Shown here: one piece after another, positions 1 to 7,377 of the stretch
Layout: each line of letters opens with the position of its first letter
Position numbering within the stretch: position 1 is the first letter of the stretch
Assembly (NCBI GenBank): GCA_020201235.1
Contig: JAIVHD010000049.1
Location: forward strand, 1 to 9,568
Reading direction: 5' to 3'
Origin: Lysobacteraceae bacterium
Lineage (GTDB): Bacteria > Pseudomonadota > Gammaproteobacteria > Xanthomonadales > Wenzhouxiangellaceae
Length of the DNA: 9,568 nt
Position numbers and translations under genes: made by a program
Notes under the pieces: generated by a model
Database searches by the model: none
What the model was told of the DNA's origin: nothing
What the model saw: only the letters and a program-made list of their open reading frames with translations

Positions 1-215
1 GCGCCACGACCGGCCCGGACGACGATTTTGCAGCCGCCTTTCGCGGCCCGTCACGGCTCGTTACCGGCATTTCCTGAAAAACCCGACAGGCTCCTGGCGT
101 CGCTTCCGCGCCGAAAAGCTGCGCTTGGACTGGTAATGCATGATTTCACCTACGAATGCCTGACGGCACACCCGATGGGAACACGGGCGGACTTGTGTTG
201 CGCCACAATAGCGCC
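1..215. other. 5' flank of parC, possibly the tail of an upstream gene
   Basis: No gene can be identified here. Three plus-strand frames are open from the left edge: one to a TAA at 134-136 (predicted tail ends RFRAEKLRLDW), one to a TGA at 75-77 (tail ends SRLVTGIS), and one to a TGA at 217-219 that overlaps the parC ATG. Either of the first two could be the last codons of a gene that starts outside the window. The third is arginine-, alanine- and cysteine-rich and looks like chance. I recognise none of the peptides. I see no tRNA, no clear hairpin terminator and no strong promoter. A CACAAT hexamer at 204-209 is a possible weak -10 element immediately before parC. Confidence 0.3.
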
Positions 216-2459
216 ATGACAAATCAACTCGCCAATCTTCCGTATGAAAGGATGCCGTTAAAGGAATACGCCGAGCGCGCCTATCTCGACTATTCGATGT
301 ATGTCATCCTCGATCGTGCCCTGCCGCATGTCGGCGACGGCCTCAAGCCGGTCCAGCGCCGCATCGTCTATGCCATGAGCGAGCTCGGCCTGTCCGCGGC
401 CTCACGGCACAAGAAGTCGGCGCGTACCGTCGGCGACGTGATCGGTAAATTCCATCCGCATGGCGATTCGGCCTGCTACGAGGCCATGGTGCTGATGGCC
501 CAGCCGTTTTCGTACCGTTATCCGCTGATCGACGGCCAGGGCAATTTCGGCTCGCCCGACGACCCCAAGTCATTCGCGGCCATGCGCTATACCGAATCCC
601 GGCTGGCACCGTATGCCCGTCTGCTGCTGGCTGAGCTGGGCCAGGGCACGGTCGATTGGCTACCGAACTTCGACGGCACGCTGAAAGAGCCACGCCTGCT
701 GCCGGCGCGCGTGCCCAACATCCTGCTCAACGGCGGCCAGGGCATTGCGGTCGGAATGGCCACCGACATCCCGCCGCACAACCTGCGCGAGGTGGTCTCG
801 GCAACCATCCGGCTGCTGGAAAAGCCGAAATCAACGCTGTCGGATCTGTGCGAGCACATCCAGGGGCCCGATTTCGCCACGGCCGGCGAAATCATCACGC
901 CGCGGCAAGACCTGCTTGCGATGTATCAGACCGGCCACGGCAGCGTGCGCCAGCGGGCGGTGTATGAGCGCGAGGGCGAATTCATCATCGTTACCGCGCT
1001 GCCTTACCAGGTCTCGCCGGCCCGGGTGCTGGAACAGATTGCAGCCCAGATGAATGCCAAGAAGCTGCCGATGGTCAACGATATCCGCGACGAGTCCGAT
1101 CATGAGCATCCGACCCGGCTGGTGATCGTGCCGCGCAGCAACCGGGTTGATGTCGACGCCGTGATGGCTCATCTGTTTGCCACCACCGATCTCGAAAAAA
1201 GCTTTCGCGTCAATCTCAACGTGATCGGCAACGACGGCAAGCCCGGTGTTCGCAATCTGCTGGAGCTTTTGACCGAATGGATTGCCTTTCGGCGCGCGAC
1301 GGTCACCCGCCGGCTGGAGCATCGGCTCGATCAGGTGGTCGATCGCCTGCATGTGCTTGACGGCTTCCTGATTGCGTTTCTCAACATCGACGAAGTGATC
1401 GAGATTATTCGCAACAACGACCAGCCCAAACCGGTTTTGGTCGAACGTTTCGAGCTGACCGGCACGCAGGCCGAGGCCATCCTGGAGCTCAAGCTCCGGC
1501 ACTTGGCGCGGCTTGAGGAAATGAAGATTCGCGGCGAGCGCGACACACTTGAGCTTGAGCGGCGCTCGATCGAGGCGCTGCTGGGATCGCCGAAGAAACT
1601 GACCCGGCTGATTCGCGATGAACTGCTCGAAGACGCCGAAAAGCATGGCGATGGACGCCGCTCGCCGATCGTGCGGCGTGAAACCGCACAGGCCCTGAAG
1701 GAAACCGATCTGGTGCCCTCCGAAGCGGTAACCGTGGTCTTGAGCGAACAGGGCTGGGTGCGTGTCGCCAAGGGCCACGACATTGAACCGGCCGAACTGA
1801 ATTACCGGGCTGGCGACGGCTACTTGCACGCCGCCTGCGGGCGCAGCAACCAGTTGGTCTGCGCGATTGATTCCAGTGGCCGAAGTTATTCGATGCCGGC
1901 GCACGAACTGCCTTCGGCGCGCAGCCTCGGCGAGCCGCTGACCGGTCGGTTTTCGCCACCGGCCGGGGCGCGTTTTCCGGGAATCGCCGCCGGCGATGCA
2001 ACCGACCGGGTACTGCTGGCCTCGACCGCCGGCTATGGTTTCGTCACGCGCCTGGAAAACCTGTATACCCGTCAAAAGGCGGGCAAGCAGGTCCTCAGCG
2101 TGCCGGCCGGCTACTCGGTGTTGCCGCCGTCGCCGGTCAGCGAGGACGAAGAGGCCGTGATCGTGTGCGCGACCAGCGGCGGCAATCTGCTGGCCTACTA
2201 TCTGGCCGAATTGCCCGAGCTGAATCGGGGCAAGGGCAACAAGCTGATCAATATCCCGCCAAAGGCGCGCAAGGAAGGCGAAATCATGGCCGGTGCCATC
2301 GCTGTGGTCAAGGGTCAGGACTGCCTGGTCTGGGCCGGTCAGCGATACTTGAGGTTATCGTGGGCCGATACCGAAAACTACTGGGGCGAGCGCGCCCAGC
2401 GCGGCGGCCTGTTGCCGAGGGGCTTTCGCAGGGTCGACCGGCTGACGCTTGCCGACTGA
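216..2459 (+). CDS. parC: DNA topoisomerase IV subunit A (ParC)
   Basis: ParC is the DNA-cutting and rejoining subunit of topoisomerase IV. With ParE it decatenates daughter chromosomes and relaxes supercoils in the cytoplasm. The 747-residue product matches E. coli ParC (about 752 aa) nearly end to end. Visible landmarks are the winged-helix region with [18 protein letters not shown] (about 68-85), the catalytic tyrosine Y125 in MRYTE, the tower/coiled-coil region, and a C-terminal beta-pinwheel from about residue 495 that includes [10 protein letters not shown]. The quinolone-pocket residues are the sensitive forms, S85 and E89 (E. coli S80 and E84). I chose ATG 216 because homology begins just after it. 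An in-frame ATG at 156 would add 20 unrelated residues, and ATG 252 would remove residues close to the conserved core. No Shine-Dalgarno precedes 216. Family identity is certain; the exact start is less so. Confidence 0.97.
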   Translation: MTNQLANLPYERMPLKEYAERAYLDYSMYVILDRALPHVGDGLKPVQRRIVYAMSELGLSAASRHKKSARTVGDVIGKFHPHGDSACYEAMVLMAQPFSYRYPLIDGQGNFGSPDDPKSFAAMRYTESRLAPYARLLLAELGQGTVDWLPNFDGTLKEPRLLPARVPNILLNGGQGIAVGMATDIPPHNLREVVSATIRLLEKPKSTLSDLCEHIQGPDFATAGEIITPRQDLLAMYQTGHGSVRQRAVYEREGEFIIVTALPYQVSPARVLEQIAAQMNAKKLPMVNDIRDESDHEHPTRLVIVPRSNRVDVDAVMAHLFATTDLEKSFRVNLNVIGNDGKPGVRNLLELLTEWIAFRRATVTRRLEHRLDQVVDRLHVLDGFLIAFLNIDEVIEIIRNNDQPKPVLVERFELTGTQAEAILELKLRHLARLEEMKIRGERDTLELERRSIEALLGSPKKLTRLIRDELLEDAEKHGDGRRSPIVRRETAQALKETDLVPSEAVTVVLSEQGWVRVAKGHDIEPAELNYRAGDGYLHAACGRSNQLVCAIDSSGRSYSMPAHELPSARSLGEPLTGRFSPPAGARFPGIAAGDATDRVLLASTAGYGFVTRLENLYTRQKAGKQVLSVPAGYSVLPPSPVSEDEEAVIVCATSGGNLLAYYLAELPELNRGKGNKLINIPPKARKEGEIMAGAIAVVKGQDCLVWAGQRYLRLSWADTENYWGERAQRGGLLPRGFRRVDRLTLAD

Positions 2460-2559
2460 CCACGAGCCGCGATCGCCGGGGGGCTGCAGGCACTGTATCG
2501 AGGATGGACCAGATCATGCGTAGACTGAATAGACAGCAGGCTGGGCCGGGGAACTGCCG

Positions 2560-3351
2560 GTGGTATTGATACAGCTCATCGTGCTAGCCTTGATCCAGGG
2601 TATCAGCGAGTTTTTGCCGGTATCCAGCTCGGCCCATCTGGCGCTGGTCAGTCACTTCACCGAGTGGTCTGATCAGGGCCTGGCCTTTGATGCTGCGGTA
2701 CACGCCGGAACGCTGGCAGCCGTAATGATCTACTTTCGGCACGACTTGGTGCTGCTGGCGCGCTCGGCCGGCGCCCGCAGCGACGATCCGGACCGTCAAT
2801 TGCTGGTCGCGCTGGCCATTGCCAGCGTGCCGGCGCTGCTGGTGGGTGCGCTGGCCTCGGGCTGGATTGAAAGCCTGCTGCGCTCGCCGATGCTAATCGC
2901 CGTGACCACACTGGTGTTTGGGCTATTGCTGGGGCTGGCCGACCGGCTGGGTACGCAACGGCGCGATATTCGGGCGCTCGGCATACGCGGCGCGCTGTTG
3001 ATCGGCCTGGCTCAGATGCTGGCGCTGATTCCGGGAACCTCGCGCTCGGGCGTGACCATTACCGCAGCTCTGGCACTTGGATTGTCGCGCGAAGCTGCGG
3101 CTCGGTTTTCGTTCCTGCTGTCCATCCCCATCATTGCCGCGGCTGGCGGTTGGGGTTTTGTGAAAGGTTTGAGCGAAGGCGGGCGATTCGAGTTTGGCCA
3201 GTTCCTGCTGGCCGCGCTTATCGCCGGCCTTTTCGCCTGGCTGACCATCGCGGCCTTTCTTGCCTGGCTGAAGCGCTTTGGCATGCTGCCTTTTGTGATC
3301 TATCGGGTGTTACTTGGTGTTTTTCTGCTGGTTTGGATGCGTTCCAATTGA
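2560..3351 (+). CDS. uppP: undecaprenyl-diphosphatase UppP (BacA)
   Basis: This integral membrane enzyme dephosphorylates undecaprenyl pyrophosphate, recycling the lipid carrier for peptidoglycan and O-antigen precursors. Overexpression of the family gives bacitracin resistance. The 263-residue product has the two signature motifs: the N-terminal (E/Q)xxxE motif as Q13-x3-E17, followed by FLPVSSSAH with H26, and the phosphatase loop PGTSRSG at 158-164. It is strongly hydrophobic, consistent with about eight membrane segments, and the length is normal (E. coli 273). The first acidic residue of the (E/Q)xxxE motif is Gln, an accepted family variant. The start is GTG at 2560, supported by a GGGGA Shine-Dalgarno about 8 bases upstream (2547-2551); TTG at 2566 is an unlikely alternative. 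It lies 100 bases after parC on the same strand. Co-transcription is possible, but a separate weak promoter (TAGACT at 2521-2526) cannot be excluded. Confidence 0.95.
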   Translation: MVLIQLIVLALIQGISEFLPVSSSAHLALVSHFTEWSDQGLAFDAAVHAGTLAAVMIYFRHDLVLLARSAGARSDDPDRQLLVALAIASVPALLVGALASGWIESLLRSPMLIAVTTLVFGLLLGLADRLGTQRRDIRALGIRGALLIGLAQMLALIPGTSRSGVTITAALALGLSREAAARFSFLLSIPIIAAAGGWGFVKGLSEGGRFEFGQFLLAALIAGLFAWLTIAAFLAWLKRFGMLPFVIYRVLLGVFLLVWMRSN

Positions 3352-3423
3352 ATTTGGTCTCAAATCAGGATCACGAATCCGCTACCATAAAAGTGCCACT
3401 TAAACAACAAGGAACACTCTCCA
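3352..3423 (+). promoter_or_regulatory. glnA leader: ribosome binding site and possible -10 element
   Basis: This 72-base gap between uppP and glnA is visibly AT-richer than its neighbours, as expected for a promoter. A clear Shine-Dalgarno, AAGGAA at 3409-3414, sits about 9 bases before the glnA ATG. TACCAT at 3383-3388 is a plausible sigma-70 -10 element, but no good -35 lies 16-18 bases upstream. I looked for a sigma-54 GG-N10-GC promoter core and for NtrC-type inverted GCAC/GTGC half-sites in 3300-3423 and found neither. The ribosome binding site is seen directly; the promoter assignment is inference. Confidence 0.35.
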
Positions 3424-4833
3424 ATGAGCACTGAAAACATCCTGAAAAAAATCAAGGATGAAGACATTTTATTTGTCGATTTGCGATTCGCGGACACACT
3501 CGGGAAGGAGCAGCATCTGACGATGCCCGCCTCGCAGGTCGATGAAGAGATGTTATCCGAGGGAAAGATGTTTGACGGTTCGTCAATCATCGGCTGGAAA
3601 GGGATCAATGAGTCCGATATGGTGTTGATGCCCGACACCGAAGCGACGTTTGTCGACCCCTTCTCAGAACATGCAACGCTCAACCTGCGCTGCGACGTAC
3701 TCGAGCCCGACACACTCCAGGCATACGGCCGTTGCCCGCGCTCGCTGGCCAAGCGGGCCGAAGCCTATCTTGCCGCGACCGGGATCGCCGATACGGCATT
3801 TTTCGGGCCCGAGCCCGAGTTTTTTGTGTTTGACGACGTTCGCTGGAAGAACGATATTTCAGGATCGTCATTCCAGATCGATTCCGAAGAAGCCGCCTGG
3901 AATACACATAAGAAGTACGCCGACGGCAACATCGGTCACCGTCCCAAGATCAAGGGCGGCTACTTCCCGGTTCCGCCGGTCGACAGCCTGGCTGATCTTC
4001 GTTCGTTGATGTGTCTGACGCTGGAAACCTGCGGGATTCCGGTCGAAGTCCATCACCACGAAGTCGGCACGGCCGGCCAGTGCGAAATCGGCACGCGCTT
4101 TAATACGCTGACGCGCAAGGCCGATGAGCTGCTGATCATGAAATACATCGTTCAGAATGTCGCGCACCTGCATGGCCGTACGGCGACCTTTATGCCCAAG
4201 CCGCTGGTTGGCGACAACGGGTCCGGAATGCATGTTCATCAGTCGCTGGCCAACCAGGGACAGAACCTGTTCTCGGGCGACCAGTACGGCGGGCTGTCGG
4301 AAACCGCCTTGCATTACATCGGTGGTATCTTCAAGCATGCGCGTGCCATCAATGCGTTTTCCAACTCGACCACCAACAGCTACAAGCGCCTGGTGCCGGG
4401 TTTCGAAGCGCCGGTACTGCTTGCCTATTCGGCACGTAACCGCTCGGCTTCCTGCCGTGTGCCGTGGGTCGCCAATGCCAAGGGTCGCCGCATCGAAGTT
4501 CGCTTCGGTGATGCCGCCGGTAATCCGTACCTGACCTTTGCGGCCATGATGATGGCCGGGCTCGACGGCATCGTCAACAAGATCGATCCGGGTTCACCAA
4601 TGGACAAGGACCTGTACGACTTACCGCCGGAAGAAGAGCGCGGCATGGCGCGTGTGTGTCACGCGCTCGATCAGGCCCTGGAAGAACTCGATGCCGATCG
4701 CGACTTTTTGAAGGCCGGCGATGTTTTTTCCGACGATCTGATTGATGGCTACATCGGCCTGAAGATGAAGGAAGTCACTCGTTTCCGGATGTCAACGCAT
4801 CCGGTTGAGTTCGACATGTACTACTCCTCGTAA
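3424..4833 (+). CDS. glnA: type I glutamine synthetase (GlnA)
   Basis: Glutamine synthetase condenses glutamate and ammonia with ATP to give glutamine, the main ammonium assimilation step, as a cytoplasmic dodecamer. The 469-residue product is the usual length of the GSI-beta type (E. coli 469). Visible landmarks are FDGSSIIGW at 50-58, the metal-ligand motif FGPEPEFF at 127-134 (E130, E132), the [10 protein letters not shown] loop at 265-274 with H270, and the ATP/glutamate-site segments R322 to R340 ([21 protein letters not shown]). The adenylylation tyrosine is Y398 in [10 protein letters not shown], equivalent to E. coli Tyr397 in the mature numbering, so activity is probably controlled by GlnE adenylylation. 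The start is ATG 3424 with a good Shine-Dalgarno. A strong hairpin follows directly, so glnA is probably a single-gene transcript. The ntrB/ntrC regulators that often lie downstream are absent here. Confidence 0.98.
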   Translation: MSTENILKKIKDEDILFVDLRFADTLGKEQHLTMPASQVDEEMLSEGKMFDGSSIIGWKGINESDMVLMPDTEATFVDPFSEHATLNLRCDVLEPDTLQAYGRCPRSLAKRAEAYLAATGIADTAFFGPEPEFFVFDDVRWKNDISGSSFQIDSEEAAWNTHKKYADGNIGHRPKIKGGYFPVPPVDSLADLRSLMCLTLETCGIPVEVHHHEVGTAGQCEIGTRFNTLTRKADELLIMKYIVQNVAHLHGRTATFMPKPLVGDNGSGMHVHQSLANQGQNLFSGDQYGGLSETALHYIGGIFKHARAINAFSNSTTNSYKRLVPGFEAPVLLAYSARNRSASCRVPWVANAKGRRIEVRFGDAAGNPYLTFAAMMMAGLDGIVNKIDPGSPMDKDLYDLPPEEERGMARVCHALDQALEELDADRDFLKAGDVFSDDLIDGYIGLKMKEVTRFRMSTHPVEFDMYYSS

Positions 4834-4842
4834 CACCCCTGC

Positions 4843-4880
4843 CGTCACTCGGCCGCCTGGCCGGGTGACGCTTCTTTGCA
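4843..4880 (+). terminator. rho-independent terminator after glnA
   Basis: A 12-bp stem pairs 4843-4854 (CGTCACTCGGCC) with 4859-4870 (GGCCGGGTGACG). The only imperfection is one U-G wobble, and the loop is GCCT. The stem starts 10 bases after the glnA TAA and is followed by the T-rich CTTCTTT at 4871-4877. The stem is excellent, but the U-tract is interrupted by C residues, so efficiency may be moderate. Confidence 0.75.
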
Positions 4881-4929
4881 TGCCAGCGTTACCGCAGTCG
4901 ATCTGCCGTGAGCCCGCATTGGTCGACAA

Positions 4930-4946
4930 GCCGGGCCACGCCCGGC
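4930..4946. repeat. short perfect inverted repeat in the glnA-DUF4124 gap
   Basis: GCCGGGC at 4930-4936 pairs perfectly with GCCCGGC at 4940-4946 around a CAC loop, a 7-bp all-GC stem. AAGCC at 4928-4932 can alternatively pair with GGCTT at 4948-4952, which would open the inner stem. No T-run follows, so it is a poor intrinsic terminator. It lies in the 203-base space between glnA and the next gene, about 60 bases after the glnA terminator. Its function is unknown. Confidence 0.45.
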
Positions 4947-5036
4947 AGGCTTTCGAGCCGGCAACGACCCATCGGGGAACTGCGGGGTGGTATTTTTGAT
5001 CCAAACGGATATTCAATCTTCTGGAGTCAAACAAAA

Positions 5037-5738
5037 ATGACCGAGCATTGGACAGACAATCGGTTTTGGGTGAGCGCAATCCTAATAACCATCGCGCTCC
5101 TGGCGGTTGTTTTGCTGAGCGGCCCGGTCGTGGCTCAGGATATTTACAAGACGGTCGATGAGCACGGCAACGTCGTCTATACCGACCGCAAGCCGAGCGA
5201 TGACGCCGAACCGCTCAAGCTTCCCGAACTGACAATCGTCGACCCGATCGATCTCGGCAACAGCGACGCTGTTAGCGCCGATGAGCAAGCCGAATCCGAG
5301 GCCGACAATGCGGCAGCCACAGGTCCGAATGTGCGAATCGTATCGCCACAAGCCGACGAGACGATCTGGAATACCGGGTATACGCTATCGGTCGAAATCG
5401 CGTTTGACGGCTCCGTGCCGGCCAATGCCGAGGTGGTCTACATGATCGATGGCGAGATCAAGCAGCGCAGCCGCCAAGCGACCGCCTCGCTCGAGGAAAT
5501 CTATCGTGGACCGCACACCTTGACGGTCGAGCTTCGCGCCGCCTCCGGCGCGGTCATTGCCAGCGACAGCGTGCCGTTTTTCATGTCATCAAACAGCGCC
5601 TCGCCCCGGTCCGGTGACGCCGCCGGAGTAAAGCTTGGCCGGTTGCCGCTATGGGTGTCGGCGGCCAGGGTAAATTGCGGTACCAGCAACAATTCGCCGT
5701 CGACGTCGCGAAGACTCAGGTTCATTCGCCCGCGCTGA
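5037..5738 (+). CDS. exported DUF4124-domain protein with a replaced C-terminus
   Basis: The function of this family is unknown. The 233-residue product has a short polar N-terminus, a hydrophobic segment at about 11-33 ending VVA before Q34 (signal peptide or membrane anchor), and then a DUF4124-like module at about 34-63 with the typical IYKTVDEHGNVVYTD pattern. An acidic, alanine-rich linker follows (about 72-97), then a beta-rich Ig-like region at about 98-182. It probably acts in the periplasm or cell envelope. The start is ATG 5037, with GGAG at 5023-5026. I recall DUF4124 genes beside glnA in other gammaproteobacteria, often before ntrB/ntrC. After F182 (position about 5582) the reading frame crosses into the antisense of dtd for 51 residues (183-233) with an arginine-rich end. 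This tail is not native sequence, although probably only a short native tail is lost. The gene may still make a folded protein. Confidence 0.75.
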   Translation: MTEHWTDNRFWVSAILITIALLAVVLLSGPVVAQDIYKTVDEHGNVVYTDRKPSDDAEPLKLPELTIVDPIDLGNSDAVSADEQAESEADNAAATGPNVRIVSPQADETIWNTGYTLSVEIAFDGSVPANAEVVYMIDGEIKQRSRQATASLEEIYRGPHTLTVELRAASGAVIASDSVPFFMSSNSASPRSGDAAGVKLGRLPLWVSAARVNCGTSNNSPSTSRRLRFIRPR

Positions 5739-5908
5739 TCACCAAACAGCCGATAATTGAGCAAGCGCTCGATGAAACGCGGCAGGTGGTCACGGCAATC
5801 ATCGCGCACAAAGCCGACCAGCACCAGGATGCCCCGGCTGATCGTGGCGCACGACTGCTCATCAATCATCACGCGAGCGCGTTCGACGCGCTGTATCAGG
5901 CCAATCAC
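5501..5908 (-). pseudogene. dtd: 3'-truncated D-aminoacyl-tRNA deacylase (dtd)
   Basis: Dtd hydrolyses D-amino acids wrongly attached to tRNA. Residues 1-109 align without gaps to my recollection of E. coli Dtd (145 aa): IGLIQRVERARV at the start, RGRMNLSLRDV, QFTLAADT and RPSFTPAASPDRGEALFDDM. Homology stops at M109 (position 5582). The following 26 residues (110-135) are antisense to the DUF4124 gene, with a stop at 5501. The missing quarter would contain the NxGPxT motif with the Gly-cisPro pair that gives D-chirality selection and helps build the active site in the dimer. I searched all three minus-strand frames from 5581 down to about 5450 and found no trace of it. In the other active-site motif, SQxxT, the serine is Pro (P77). 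The start is GTG at 5908, chosen because homology begins exactly there; the Shine-Dalgarno is weak. It is probably non-functional. Confidence 0.8.
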
Positions 5909-6084
5909 TTCGCGTGCCGGGGATCGGTCATGATGCGGAGCCTGTCGGGATGCCCAATCGCAAACCCGGCGGCGCTGGTGTCTGCGAAGCACCGGCTCGT
6001 GGATCGGGGTCTGGACCACATCGTGTTGATCGGGTTCATGAATCAGTCCGTCGAATCGCTTCGCGGATGGTAGCATTCGGGCGA
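5909..6084. other. divergent spacer between dtd and the acyltransferase gene
   Basis: This 176-base spacer separates two divergent starts and should hold promoters for both. On the plus strand, TAGCAT at 6071-6076 resembles a -10 element only 8 bases before the acyltransferase ATG, which would give a very short or absent leader. No convincing -35 accompanies it. On the minus strand I see no clear promoter. A 44-codon minus-strand frame (6039 to 5905) ends in a GTGA overlap with the dtd start, but its product resembles nothing I know. Confidence 0.3.
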
Positions 6085-6951
6085 ATGAAAATAAATCTTT
6101 CGAGGATGCTTCTGTGGCTGCTGGCGTGGCTGCCGTTGTCGGTGATTCGGCTGCTTGGCGCGCTGCTGGGGTGGCTGGCATCGGCATTGCCGTGGCGCAA
6201 GCGCACGCTCGTTCGTGCCAACCTGGCGCGCGCCTTTCCGAAGCTCGACCAACCGGAAGTCCGGTTGCTTGCGCGCCGCAGCATGGTTGAAATCGCCAGG
6301 ACCGCGCTGGAAGTTGCACCGCTGTGGCATCGCGATGCTGACTGGATTGACAAACGCATCGCGTCTGTTCGCGGCTGGAGTCATATCGATCGTGCGATGG
6401 CCGCCGGGCGTGGCCTGTTGGTACTCGGCGGGCACCTTGGTCAATGGGAGCTTTCGATTCTCTACGGTAGCCTGAACCTGCCGATTGCCTACCTGTACAA
6501 GGCCCCGAAGTCAACCGAGGTCGACCGTGTGTTAACCCGCCATCGGCAGCGCTTTGGTGCCGAGTTGATTCCAACGGGCGGCCTTGCGATGCGCCGCGCG
6601 GTCCGGCAGCTGCGCTCCGGACAGGCTTTGGGGATGCTGTTTGATCAGTTGCCGAAGGGCGGCGACTCGGTTCGGGCAGACTTTTTTGGTCAGCCGGTCG
6701 AGACCATGAGCCTGCCCTGGCGGCTGATTCGCAGCACCGGCTGCGCGGTGGTGATGGGGCATTGCCTGCGCAATTGCGGTGCCCGCGGCTGGCAAATCGT
6801 CATCGAGCCGGTGCCGCTGGCCGATCACCCCGACCCGGTGGTTGCGCTGAGCGCGATCAACCAGGTGCTGGAGCAGGCGATTCGGCGCGCCCCGGCACAA
6901 TATCTGTGGCAATACCGGCGCTTCGATCAATGCAAGGTTGGGGCTTACTAA
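6085..6951 (+). CDS. LpxL/HtrB-family lipid A acyltransferase
   Basis: Members of this family transfer a secondary acyl chain from acyl-ACP to Kdo2-lipid A (or a related lipid A intermediate) at the inner-membrane face during LPS synthesis. The 288-residue product has an N-terminal hydrophobic anchor at about 8-35, the basic RANLARAFP segment typical of the family at about 44-52, the catalytic Hx4(D/E) motif as H117-LGQW-E122 in GGHLGQWE, and a second conserved block around F186-D187-Q188 followed by an FFG motif. It is slightly shorter than E. coli LpxL (306). I chose ATG 6085 because the hydrophobic anchor follows directly; an in-frame ATG at 6067 adds six residues. No good Shine-Dalgarno is visible. 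Which chain it adds (lauroyl, myristoyl or other) and which LpxL/LpxM paralogue it is cannot be told from sequence. It converges on the TPR gene with a 68-base gap. Confidence 0.88.
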   Translation: MKINLSRMLLWLLAWLPLSVIRLLGALLGWLASALPWRKRTLVRANLARAFPKLDQPEVRLLARRSMVEIARTALEVAPLWHRDADWIDKRIASVRGWSHIDRAMAAGRGLLVLGGHLGQWELSILYGSLNLPIAYLYKAPKSTEVDRVLTRHRQRFGAELIPTGGLAMRRAVRQLRSGQALGMLFDQLPKGGDSVRADFFGQPVETMSLPWRLIRSTGCAVVMGHCLRNCGARGWQIVIEPVPLADHPDPVVALSAINQVLEQAIRRAPAQYLWQYRRFDQCKVGAY

Positions 6952-7019
6952 GCTTGCCGTCGGGGCGCGGTCGTCGGCAGTCAGGACGCTGCGCCGGGGC
7001 GCTAGGAATTAACGCTGAT

Positions 7020-7337
7020 CTACTGCGATGTTCGATTCAGCCGCCGAATCCAGACCTGCATGACTTTTTCTGCCTGCTTGTCGCCGTTGGCCTTTGCCGC
7101 GGCCAGGCCCTTTTCCCAAACGGTGCGCGCGGCCTGTGACTCGCCGTTGCGTTCCAGTGCCTGGCCGAGCTGCTGCCAGGCGACGCTGCGCTCGGGCTTG
7201 AAGCCGGTGGCGCGCCGGAAGTGCTCGATCGCCTGTTTGAACTCTTTTTGCTGCATGCGGGCCTGGCCGGCGGCGAGCCGCGATTCGTAGCTGTCGCGTC
7301 CGTTGTCGATCAGTTTTTCGATGGCTTCGGGGTTCAT
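7020..7337 (-). CDS. small tetratricopeptide-repeat protein
   Basis: This 105-residue protein consists almost wholly of two TPR units, at about 16-50 (SYESRLAAGQARMQQKEF, then AIEHFRRATGFKPER) and about 51-85 (SVAWQQLGQALERNGESQAA, then WEKGLAAAKANG). Short helices flank them. The W/L/G/Y, A and P positions follow the TPR consensus. There is no signal peptide or membrane segment, so it is probably a cytoplasmic scaffold for a protein-protein contact; the partner is unknown. The ATG at 7337 is preceded by a weak CGGA. The gene lies 55 bases downstream of trkH on the same strand, so it may be the third gene of a trk operon, with the octamer repeat in the gap. The protein is composed like its neighbours and looks intact. 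Confidence 0.8.
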   Translation of the reverse strand: MNPEAIEKLIDNGRDSYESRLAAGQARMQQKEFKQAIEHFRRATGFKPERSVAWQQLGQALERNGESQAARTVWEKGLAAAKANGDKQAEKVMQVWIRRLNRTSQ

Positions 7338-7353
7338 GGTTGTCCGTGGCTAA

Positions 7354-7377
7354 GTTGTCTTGTTGTCTTGGTGTCTT
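7354..7377. repeat. three tandem 8-base repeats between trkH and the TPR gene
   Basis: Three head-to-tail octamers fill 7354-7361, 7362-7369 and 7370-7377: GTTGTCTT, GTTGTCTT and GGTGTCTT on the plus strand, continuing into GG. Read in the direction of the genes they are AAGACACC, AAGACAAC, AAGACAAC, followed by TTAGCCACGG just before the TPR start. They take up nearly half of the 55-base gap between the trkH stop and the TPR start. The repeats are seen directly; any function is unknown. Confidence 0.8.

Noticed and set aside
831..2075. A 414-codon open frame antisense to parC
   Set aside because: Its product is a low-complexity mix with no recognisable domain and lies wholly within a strongly conserved parC. 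Long antisense frames are expected in GC-rich genes.
3300..3423. A sigma-54 promoter upstream of glnA (TTGGTGTTTTTCTGCT at 3314-3329)
   Set aside because: The GG to GC spacing is 9 bases instead of the required 10, it lies inside uppP, and no NtrC sites accompany it.
5905..6039. A 44-codon minus-strand frame ending in a GTGA overlap with the dtd start, as a coupled upstream gene
   Set aside because: The overlap is neat, but the peptide matches nothing I know, the ATG has no Shine-Dalgarno, and the neighbouring frames are just as open.
5914..6084. A 57-residue N-terminal extension of the acyltransferase from ATG 5914
   Set aside because: It overlaps the divergent spacer, shows no family similarity, and the normal hydrophobic N-terminus begins at ATG 6085.
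5909..6574. The minus-strand dtd frame continuing upstream to an ATG at 6574, as an N-terminal extension or fusion
   Set aside because: The extension is arginine-rich, runs antisense through the acyltransferase gene and resembles no domain. Dtd homology begins exactly at the GTG at 5908.
6952..7019. A bidirectional terminator between the convergent acyltransferase and TPR genes
   Set aside because: Only short imperfect stems are present (for example GCGC/GCGC around 6990-7001), with no T-run on either side.
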